Source: Phycisphaerae bacterium SM23_33 (GTDB taxonomy: Bacteria > Planctomycetota > Phycisphaerae > SM23-33). Taken from it: 6,966 bases of DNA. The stretch is taken from contig LJUF01000307.1 in assembly GCA_001303665.1 (NCBI GenBank), positions 1 to 6,966 on the forward strand. Direction: 5' to 3'. The translations under genes and the position numbers were made by a program. Below the pieces are notes generated by a model. The model ran no database searches. It was not told the origin of the DNA and saw nothing but the letters and a program-made list of their open reading frames with translations. Below, in pieces: positions 1-5,663 of the stretch (positions are counted from its first letter, which is position 1; each line of letters starts with the position of its first letter).

Positions 1-941
1 AGCCGGTCACCTCGGAGCTGGCCGCCATCTTGAAGGACCGCCTGAAGATGGAAGGCGACGGCAAGTCGCTGATCGACATGGGGCGGGTGATCCAGGGCCT
101 GAGCCCGATCCAGCCGGGAACCGGCCGATACCAGAAGGTCCTCAGCGAGGTGGTCAGGGAGACCGGCCGCCTGGTCGGCAGGCAGGGGCTGGGCGACTTC
201 GCCCTGTACTGCGGCTGGGTAACGAACCCGGCAGACCTGCCCCAGGTGGCCAAGGTGGTCCGGGGGATCCGCGACGCACACGGCCGGCCGGCCCTTTCTG
301 CCTACGGCCAGGTCCTGACGGGGGCCGACGTGAAGGAGCTGGCGGAGCTGTTCGGTCCGCTGGACACGCTGATCGTCACCAGCGGCAGGGGGCTGCTCGC
401 GCTGGCCGACGCCTTCAAGAAGTCCTCCGGCGACAAGACCCTGGCCCTGCTGGCTCCATACCCGGACACGTACGCCTACGGTTTCTACTGCTGGGGCATC
501 GGCGCCGACGGCGCCTACGCCAGCCAGGCGTTCTCCTCCAGGCCGTTGTTCAACGCCTTCTGGTTTGACGGTCGGGCCCTGCTGGCGCCCACCGACAAGT
601 GGGGCTTCAAGCCTACACTGTCGGCGCTGCTGGCGGCCGAGGGCATGGCCGATTACGACCTCACGCGGCGCTGCGAGGCCATCGTGAGCCGGGCCAAGCA
701 GCGAGGGACGGACGCCCGGGAACTGGAGAAGGTCCTGACGGAGATCCGCACGACCGCCGACAGCAGCGGGTTGCACTTCGACCTTGGCCGGCTGCGGTCC
801 CGGGAGGTCCTTCCGTCGAGGCTGAGGCAGTGGCGGCACGCCCTGGTCCGCGAGGCCAACAAGCTGGTGGAGCCGCCGGCGACCCCGCACGCCTCGGCGC
901 CCTCGGGCGGAGGCGATCAGCCCGCCCGCCCGGGGCGGTAA
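1..941 (+). CDS. Glycoside-hydrolase-like TIM-barrel protein, C-terminal part (5' partial)
   Basis: The reading frame is already open at the left edge (first complete codon at position 3) and closes with TAA at 939-941, so this is the 3' part of a longer gene. A TTG at 30 and an ATG at 48 are in frame, but nothing supports either as the start. The visible part alternates strand-like and helix-like segments. A segment with YGFYCWGIGADGA (about 477-515) is followed by an EGMADYDL segment (about 639-662). In uncharacterised glycoside-hydrolase-like proteins of the DUF4091 type, a 'YGFW.W..GADG' strand is followed by an 'REGIDDYRYL' helix in the same order and spacing. The last 20 or so residues are rich in Pro, Ala, Gly and Ser and look disordered. 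If the family is right, the protein acts on a carbohydrate, but no catalytic acid pair can be assigned from this fragment. The CDS is near certain; the family is inferred from pattern resemblance only. Confidence 0.8.
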   Translation, partial: PVTSELAAILKDRLKMEGDGKSLIDMGRVIQGLSPIQPGTGRYQKVLSEVVRETGRLVGRQGLGDFALYCGWVTNPADLPQVAKVVRGIRDAHGRPALSAYGQVLTGADVKELAELFGPLDTLIVTSGRGLLALADAFKKSSGDKTLALLAPYPDTYAYGFYCWGIGADGAYASQAFSSRPLFNAFWFDGRALLAPTDKWGFKPTLSALLAAEGMADYDLTRRCEAIVSRAKQRGTDARELEKVLTEIRTTADSSGLHFDLGRLRSREVLPSRLRQWRHALVREANKLVEPPATPHASAPSGGGDQPARPGR

Positions 942-2017
942 TCCGCGAACAGCCGGCCCCAGGGGCTTTCCTGCATCCACCGGCGGAGGATCTTCCTGCC
1001 CCGGAGGCGGTACCAGATCTGATCGTGATACATCGCCGAGGCGAAGATGAACAGGTACACCACGGGGGTGTGGAACATCAGCCGCTCCAGCCACCGCAGC
1101 GGCCCGAACCAGAACAGCTTGCCCACCCGGCCGGCGGCGTTCACGCCGGTGTGGAAGTGCCAGTTCTGGGCGGCGGCGTCGGCGTCGCCGACGATTTCGA
1201 TCTCCTGCATGCGGCCGACGCCCAGCCCGCGCTCGTGGGCCAGGCGGATGAACGGGTGATCCATGGCCTGGAAGCCCATCATGGTGGCGGCGACGGCGTC
1301 GATGGCCACGCAGTCGCTGGAGGCCAGCAGGACGTTGGTGGTCTGCGGGGTCATGGTCCGCGGCCCGGGCCCGTTGCCGGCCGTGGTGCCGTCGGTCACC
1401 GCGAAGATCCCCGGGTGGATCTCCTTCTGGATGGCCAGCAGGTCCACCAGGGTTTCGTGGATCCGCCGGTGGCAGTAGTGCCGCTTGTTGTCCAGCAGCC
1501 CGCCGAAGGCGTTCTTCATGGCCCCGCTGAGGTTGGTGTAGATGTGGCACTTCATCGTCGGCAGGTGCACCACGTTCTTGCCGCGGAAGTACTCCGGGAT
1601 GCGGATGCCCTTGGGAAAAATCTCGTGCAGCACCAGCATCTCGGCCCGCGGTTCAACCACCGACCACTCCATGTCGCTGCGCAGGAAGTTGTATCGGATG
1701 GGCACGCCGTAATGCTCGCACACCGGCCGCTGCTTGTTCAGCCGCTCGCCCTGGCGGGCGTTGGTGACGACGGTCTCGTTCTCCACGCACACCAGGTCCG
1801 TCAGCCCGGCGTCGCGCAGGGCCAGGATCGCCCCCTCCAGCTGCCAGGGCGTGGTGTTGGCGCCGGGAAACATCAGGTGCCAGGAAAGGTTGTTCTTGAG
1901 GATGGTGGTGGCGGAGGCATCCAGGGCCTCCTTGGCCCCGCCCAGCTGCATCACCCGCCGCACGTCGGTGAGGATGCTTTCGGGCGATGTCCTGACAACG
2001 GCAACCTTGCTGACCAT
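917..2017 (-). CDS. DUF362 domain protein with a hydrophobic C-terminal tail
   Basis: This 366-residue protein carries the hallmarks of DUF362. The core motif LPTMKCHIYTNLSGAMKNAFGG is at residues 152-173, a DGTTAGNGPGPRT loop at about 209-221, and SSDCVAIDAVAATMMGF at about 233-249. The family's biochemical function is not established; some members carry iron-sulphur (ferredoxin) domains. Here there is no CxxCxxC cluster. After the core comes a tail with a hydrophobic stretch (about residues 313-330, PVVYLFIFASAM) followed by a basic, Trp/Arg-rich end, which suggests membrane association. Start choice: GAGAGG at 2030-2025 lies 7 nt before the ATG at 2017, but only 1 nt before the ATG at 2023. 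The longest frame, from 2092, would read through a perfect TATAAT (2071-2066), so it is disfavoured. The gene lies downstream of the GT39-TPR gene on the same strand and overlaps the convergent gene by 25 nt. DUF362 membership is firm; the role is unknown. Confidence 0.92.
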   Translation of the reverse strand: MVSKVAVVRTSPESILTDVRRVMQLGGAKEALDASATTILKNNLSWHLMFPGANTTPWQLEGAILALRDAGLTDLVCVENETVVTNARQGERLNKQRPVCEHYGVPIRYNFLRSDMEWSVVEPRAEMLVLHEIFPKGIRIPEYFRGKNVVHLPTMKCHIYTNLSGAMKNAFGGLLDNKRHYCHRRIHETLVDLLAIQKEIHPGIFAVTDGTTAGNGPGPRTMTPQTTNVLLASSDCVAIDAVAATMMGFQAMDHPFIRLAHERGLGVGRMQEIEIVGDADAAAQNWHFHTGVNAAGRVGKLFWFGPLRWLERLMFHTPVVYLFIFASAMYHDQIWYRLRGRKILRRWMQESPWGRLFADYRPGRAG

Positions 2018-2024
2018 ATCCATA

Positions 2025-2030
2025 CCTCTC
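2025..2030 (-). promoter_or_regulatory. Ribosome binding site of the DUF362 gene
   Basis: On the minus strand this reads GAGAGG, 7 nt upstream of the ATG at 2017. It is the only clear Shine-Dalgarno sequence in the window and it decides the start. The ATG at 2023 would leave only 1 nt of spacing. Confidence 0.65.
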
Positions 2031-2065
2031 TGTCGGTCGGTTCGGCGATTGCCTTCGGCCAGACC

Positions 2066-2071
2066 ATTATA
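2066..2071 (-). promoter_or_regulatory. Candidate -10 box (TATAAT) for the DUF362 gene
   Basis: The minus strand carries a perfect TATAAT in otherwise very GC-rich sequence. Transcription would begin near 2059, giving a leader of about 40 nt that contains the GAGAGG site. The -35 region (about 2089-2095) has no good TTGACA match, so the promoter may be weak, activated, or served by another sigma factor. The hexamer would encode Tyr-Asn if the 2092 start were used. Confidence 0.45.
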
Positions 2072-2120
2072 AGGTTCTCGCCCCGGCCGCATGACCCCGC
2101 CCCGGGCAGGCCCTTGGGGA

Positions 2121-2142
2121 GGGCGAGCGCCCGGCGGCCGGG
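2121..2142 (-). terminator. GC-rich stem-loops just after the GT39-TPR stop codon
   Basis: Beyond the stop codon (2150-2148), two small overlapping inverted repeats occur: a 5-bp CCCGG/CCGGG stem with a 3-nt loop (2130-2142), and a GGGC/GCCC stem with a 4-nt loop (2121-2132). Neither is followed by a U-run, so this is at best a weak or attenuating terminator. Such stems arise easily by chance at this base composition. The rest of the 130-nt gap (2018-2147) holds the -10 box and ribosome binding site annotated separately. Confidence 0.15.
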
Positions 2143-2147
2143 GCCGG

Positions 2148-4493
2148 TCAGCTCCCGGAGGCGGCCTGGCGATACGGGCGCTGCCGCCGGTACAAGTCGA
2201 GGCGAGCTTGCATGTCGGCGAGCAGTTTCCTCTGCCCGGCCGAGTGAGCGAGTTTCACGGCTTTCTCGACGGTTTCCACGGCCTTGCTGAAGTCGCCGGC
2301 CTCGGCGTACGCCGCCCCCAGCGTGTCGAGGTACGCCGTGCTTTCATACCGCGTCCCCTGGCAGGCCCTCTCGGCCAGCCGGACGGCCTCGGCGCCGTCG
2401 CGGTGCCTGGCGTCCGGGCACGTGGCCAGCAGCCAGGCCGTGTCGTTCAGCACGCCGGAGTTATCCGGCTCCAGGCGCAGCGCCTCGCGGTAATGCTCCA
2501 GGGCCTCTTGGGGCCTGCCCTGTAGATAGCGGACCCGGCCGAGCTGGGCGTGGGGTTCGGGCCAGTCGGGTCTGGCTTGGCTGGCGGCGGCCAGGTGCTC
2601 GGCGGCGGCGTCGAGCTTGTCCTGGGCCATGAGCGCGTGTCCCAGGTAGTAATGGGCGGAGGCGGAGCCGGGCTCGATGGCGAGGGCGTTGCGCAAATGA
2701 ATGACGGCCTGGTCGACGTTCCTGAGGGCCAGCAACAGCTTGCCCATGTTCGTCTGGTGGAGGGCCGATTCCGGCTCCAGACGCAGGGCCGCCTGCATGT
2801 GGGGCAGGGCTTCTTCGGGCTGACCCAGCTCCAGCAGGGCCATGGCCAGGTCGTTGTGGGCCGGCGTCCTCTCCGGGCCGAAGCGGATGGCGTTTTGCCA
2901 ACAGTCGGCCGCCTCGGCTACCCTGCCCTGCTTGTACAGCACCATTCCCATGTTGTACCACACCCGGTGGCGCTGGGGATCCGCCCGCAGGGCTTCTTGA
3001 AACTCCTGCAGGGCCAGCGGCAGCTCGCCGGCGGCGTGGTGTCGCACGCCGCGGTCGTAGTGCCACTTGGCCAGGTCCGGATGGTACCCCTGCGGCGTCA
3101 GGGCCAGCAGCAGATACAGGGCCGCGCACGCCGCCACGGCGGTGGCCGCCGCCGCGTACCGGCGGGCGGTCACGCGCTCGCTCAGCCAGGAAACGGCAAA
3201 GCCGGCCGGCAGCAGCAGGAAGGGGATCGCCGGCACGCGGTACCTGCCGGCCGGGCCGGCAAGCAGCAGCAGGAAGCCGACCAACGCCGGCGCCGCAACC
3301 AGCGGGAAGTTGCCCGGCAGGTGCCTGAGCACCGGGTAGAATTGGCGCTCGTAGTGGATCTCCTTGTTGTTGCCGATCTCGGCAGGGCCCCAGAACAGGC
3401 GCAGTTTCCTCCCCGTCAGGCGCAGGAATGTTCCCGGGTTCTCCCGGATGAAGCGGAATGCCTTTGCCGAAAACCACGCCGAGACCTCGGAGTGCTTCAG
3501 CGGCCGGCCCAGCTTTTTCTGGAGATTCCTGACAATTTTGGAGTAATCGAACATCGTCCCGAATCTTCCCAGTTCCGGGATCTCCTCCATGCACAAGCCG
3601 GTGGCGCGTTCGTTGTTGGCCATGTACAGATTGATGCCGCCGTTGGAGCACACCAGCACAAGGTCGCCGGCGGCGACGTAGTTGCGGACCGTGGCCAGGG
3701 CCACCGCCGCCGCCGCCGGCAGGGCCAGCGCCGCCATGGCCGCCAGAGCCCGCTTGCCCTGCCCGCTCCGCCAGGCGATCCAGCCGGCCCAGACGGCGGC
3801 CACGGGCACGAACACCAGAACGTTCGGCCGGGTGAGTGCGGCCAGCCCCAGCAGCCCGCCGGCGCCGAGGAGGCAGAGGATCTTTCTCTTGTCGGCCCAC
3901 AGGCCCAGCAGGAGGATCGCCCACAACAGCAGATGGATCAGCAGCACCGGGGCATGCAGCTCCCCCTCGAAGTAGACCAGGGCCCAGTAGAATGCCATTC
4001 CGCCGGCGGCGACCAGCGCCACGATCCGGCCGAACCACCTCCGGCCGATCAGGAATACCAGCACAGCGTTGCCCAGCCCCATGGCCATCTGGACGATGCG
4101 GATCGCCAGGTAGCTGCCGCCGGTCAGCCAGTACACGAAGGCCAGGAAATACGGATACCCCGGCGGGCGGAGAAAGGGCGTCTGGGTCACCTTCGGATCG
4201 TCCTGCCCCGCAGGCGGGGACCATTGTCCGGTGAGCAGGCCTCTGGCCCAGTAATCGTGGAAGCCCGCGTCCACGGCCGGCCGGGCAAAATCCGAGGCGC
4301 TGACGATCTCCGACAGGTACAGCCCCCGAACGATCAGGCCCGCCAGCAGGATCCCGGCCAGAACCAGCCATTCCCAGCGGCGGCCCGGCGGCCCCGGGGC
4401 TTTGTTCGTCTCATGGGCGGACGCTTGCCCCCGCCGGCCTGGGTCAGGTCCAGCTGCTTCGCGGCGGCGGCGTCTCATCGTCCTGGGTCCCAT
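2148..4493 (-). CDS. GT39/PMT-like membrane glycosyltransferase with C-terminal TPR domain
   Basis: A 781-residue two-part protein. Residues about 41-465 form a polytopic membrane region of the GT-C type (PMT_2/ArnT-like). The first helix is at about 41-60, and the loop PAVDAGFHDYWARGL (73-87) offers Asp75 as the likely catalytic acidic residue. It is followed by RPPGYPYFLAFVY (109-121), TRPNV (221-225), TVRNYVAAGDLVLVCSNGGINLY (268-290) and GRYRVPAIPFLLLPAG (416-431), all recurrent signatures of bacterial GT39-like transferases. These enzymes move a sugar from a polyprenyl-phosphate carrier on the outer face of the membrane. Residues about 475-750 are some eight TPRs; the last two contain the AWLLATCPD…RDG…AVRLAERAC form frequent in Planctomycetota. 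With the standard topology the TPRs would face the periplasm. The N-terminus is Arg-rich. The ATG at 4493 follows an in-frame stop and has no clear Shine-Dalgarno; the ATG at 4478 is an alternative. Donor and acceptor cannot be read from sequence. Confidence 0.93.
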   Translation of the reverse strand: MGPRTMRRRRREAAGPDPGRRGQASAHETNKAPGPPGRRWEWLVLAGILLAGLIVRGLYLSEIVSASDFARPAVDAGFHDYWARGLLTGQWSPPAGQDDPKVTQTPFLRPPGYPYFLAFVYWLTGGSYLAIRIVQMAMGLGNAVLVFLIGRRWFGRIVALVAAGGMAFYWALVYFEGELHAPVLLIHLLLWAILLLGLWADKRKILCLLGAGGLLGLAALTRPNVLVFVPVAAVWAGWIAWRSGQGKRALAAMAALALPAAAAVALATVRNYVAAGDLVLVCSNGGINLYMANNERATGLCMEEIPELGRFGTMFDYSKIVRNLQKKLGRPLKHSEVSAWFSAKAFRFIRENPGTFLRLTGRKLRLFWGPAEIGNNKEIHYERQFYPVLRHLPGNFPLVAAPALVGFLLLLAGPAGRYRVPAIPFLLLPAGFAVSWLSERVTARRYAAAATAVAACAALYLLLALTPQGYHPDLAKWHYDRGVRHHAAGELPLALQEFQEALRADPQRHRVWYNMGMVLYKQGRVAEAADCWQNAIRFGPERTPAHNDLAMALLELGQPEEALPHMQAALRLEPESALHQTNMGKLLLALRNVDQAVIHLRNALAIEPGSASAHYYLGHALMAQDKLDAAAEHLAAASQARPDWPEPHAQLGRVRYLQGRPQEALEHYREALRLEPDNSGVLNDTAWLLATCPDARHRDGAEAVRLAERACQGTRYESTAYLDTLGAAYAEAGDFSKAVETVEKAVKLAHSAGQRKLLADMQARLDLYRRQRPYRQAASGS

Positions 4494-4549
4494 CGAGATT
4501 CATCAGGTGCCCGGGGGTTGCCCGGCCGGCTCCGGTCGGAGACTTGCCC

Positions 4550-5581
4550 CTATGATAACAAACCCTTGAGGAAGTCACTTCCTCCCCAGTGCAGGATCAA
4601 TGCCAGCAGCACCAGCCAGATTATCCCCACCAGCCACATCACCTTGTCCCGCAGCAGCACCCGCACGGGGTCGTCGGTGGGGTTGGCCAGCGTCAGGCAG
4701 TAGTACCGGAACATCCCGTACACCACCAGCGGGATGGTCCAGATCAGGTGGGCCGACCCCAGGTGCTGGACCGTCCGCGGGGCCAGGCAGTACAGGCAGT
4801 AGGTGGCGATGGCCAGACCCGCTGAGACCGCCAGCATGTGGTCCAGGTTGGTCAGGGTATAGAAGCGGTGGACGCGGCGGGCCTGGCCGGCCGCTTCGCC
4901 CAGGACGGCGATCTCGCTGCGGCGCTTGGCCAGGGCGATGAACAGGCACAGCGTCAGCGTGCACAGCACCAGCCAGGGGCTGATGACCACGTCGATGGCG
5001 GCGGCCCCGGCCATCGCCCGGAAGACGAAGCCCATGGCGATGATGAGCACGTCCAGGATGGGCCGGCCCTTCAGGTGCAGGCTGTAGGCCAGGTTGATGA
5101 GCACGTACGCCCCGGCCCAGACGGGCAGGCCCAGTCCGTGCAGGGCGGCGGCCGGGTTGTGCAGGAGAGCGGCCAGGTATGCGACGATGGCCGCCCCGGC
5201 CGCCAGCAGCACGCCGCCGGCAGCGGCCGCCACCGGCGCCGGCAGCCGGCCCGAGGCCACCGGGCGGCGCGACTTGGCGGGGTGGGCGCGGTCGCTGCGG
5301 CGGTCGGCGATGTCGTTGATGAGGTAGATGGCGCTGCTCAGCAGGCAGAAGGCCGCGAAGGCGCCACCGGCCATGGCCCAGGCGGCCGGCGTGGCCCACT
5401 TGCCGCCGAACGGCAGCGCCGCCAGCACCAGCAGGTTCTTCACCCAGTGGGGGAGCCGCAAGGCCTCGAGCAGCGCCCCGACCACGCCGCCCTGCGGCCC
5501 CGGGCTCGGGCCCGAATCCTGCCGCTTCCGTTTTGGCGCGTTACTGTTCAATCTGCTCCGCCCCCGCCGCGGCTCCGGCAT
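4550..5581 (-). CDS. UbiA-family decaprenyl-phosphate phosphoribosyltransferase-like protein
   Basis: This 343-residue polytopic membrane protein belongs to the UbiA superfamily. The first motif NDIADRRSDRAHPAKSRRP (89-107, Asp90, Asp93 and Asp97) is followed by VASGRLP. The second region, YSLHLKGRPILDVLII (166-181) with FRAMAGA (187-193), is followed by SPWLVLC and ALAKRRSE (216-223), and there is a C-terminal DDPVRVLLRDK (303-313). This order matches decaprenyl-phosphate phosphoribosyltransferases such as mycobacterial Rv3806c, which join phosphoribosyl pyrophosphate to a polyprenyl phosphate; ordinary quinone or haem prenyltransferases fit less well. About eight or nine membrane helices are expected. 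Residues 1-31 are basic and Pro-rich and extend beyond the usual length of about 300. A GTG at 5485, preceded 4 nt upstream by AGGG, would give a 311-residue protein and is a real alternative to the ATG at 5581, which lacks a Shine-Dalgarno. The gene sits 56 nt upstream of the GT39-TPR gene and is probably co-transcribed with it. Substrate is inferred from motifs. Confidence 0.9.
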   Translation of the reverse strand: MPEPRRGRSRLNSNAPKRKRQDSGPSPGPQGGVVGALLEALRLPHWVKNLLVLAALPFGGKWATPAAWAMAGGAFAAFCLLSSAIYLINDIADRRSDRAHPAKSRRPVASGRLPAPVAAAAGGVLLAAGAAIVAYLAALLHNPAAALHGLGLPVWAGAYVLINLAYSLHLKGRPILDVLIIAMGFVFRAMAGAAAIDVVISPWLVLCTLTLCLFIALAKRRSEIAVLGEAAGQARRVHRFYTLTNLDHMLAVSAGLAIATYCLYCLAPRTVQHLGSAHLIWTIPLVVYGMFRYYCLTLANPTDDPVRVLLRDKVMWLVGIIWLVLLALILHWGGSDFLKGLLS

Positions 5582-5588
5582 GCCGGAG
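5573..5588. repeat. Perfect 16-bp palindrome centred on the ubiA-like start codon
   Basis: CTCCGGCATGCCGGAG is its own reverse complement. Beyond it the symmetry continues with one mismatch and then two more pairs, giving 11-nt arms with one interruption (5570-5591). In the ubiA-like mRNA it could fold as a CUCCGG/CCGGAG stem with a CAUG loop that displays the AUG at 5581-5579. It could equally be a DNA operator for a dimeric regulator. The palindrome is a direct observation; its function is unknown. Confidence 0.6.
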
Positions 5589-5633
5589 TCGGCCCCAGGT
5601 TTGCTCGAACAGCTTCAACTTCCCGGCCGATAG

Positions 5634-5639
5634 TATGTT
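5634..5639 (+). promoter_or_regulatory. Candidate -10 box (TATGTT) for the DUF2723 gene
   Basis: TATGTT matches four of six consensus bases and ends 6 nt before the ATG at 5646, so the transcript could begin at or next to the start codon. No convincing -35 box is found at 16-18 nt upstream. It overlaps the -10 of the opposing promoter. Confidence 0.22.
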
Positions 5640-5663
5640 AGATACATGCGCGACGTCGCTCAA
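5635..5663 (-). promoter_or_regulatory. Candidate promoter of the ubiA-like/GT39 operon
   Basis: On the minus strand TTGAGC (5663-5658) and TAACAT (5640-5635) are separated by exactly 17 nt. Each matches four of six bases of the sigma-70 -35 and -10 consensus. The start of transcription would fall near 5628, leaving a leader of about 47 nt to the ATG at 5581. The element overlaps the first codons of the divergent gene and occupies the only AT-rich patch in the gap. Confidence 0.35.

Noticed and set aside
599..2290. Long plus-strand frame (563 codons) opposite the DUF362 gene
   Set aside because: Its product is low-complexity, rich in Gly, His, Gln and Arg, with no family signature. It overlaps two genes with clear protein families, so it is a high-GC antisense shadow.
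2461..4371. Second long minus-strand frame (636 codons) inside the GT39-TPR gene
   Set aside because: It is a frame-shifted reading of the same strand, rich in Gly, Pro, Arg and Ala without membrane helices or motifs, while the main frame matches GT39 and TPR throughout.
4494..4549. CCGGG/CCCGG stem in the gap between the ubiA-like and GT39-TPR genes, considered as a terminator
   Set aside because: Only 5 bp with a 5-nt loop and no U-run, in GC-rich DNA where such stems are common. The 56-nt spacing fits an operon, and nothing else was seen in this gap.
2550..4703. Long plus-strand frame (717 codons) opposite the GT39-TPR gene
   Set aside because: Composition is dominated by Gln, Gly, Arg and His, as expected for the complement of Leu/Ala/Pro-rich membrane and TPR coding sequence. 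It has no recognisable domain.
4550..5581. Assignment as a quinone or haem prenyltransferase (ubiA, menA, ctaB)
   Set aside because: The HPxKxRRPxASG context, the YSxxLK…LDV second region and the C-terminal DDPxRxLLRDK fit phosphoribosyltransferase-type members better, and no quinone or haem genes lie nearby.
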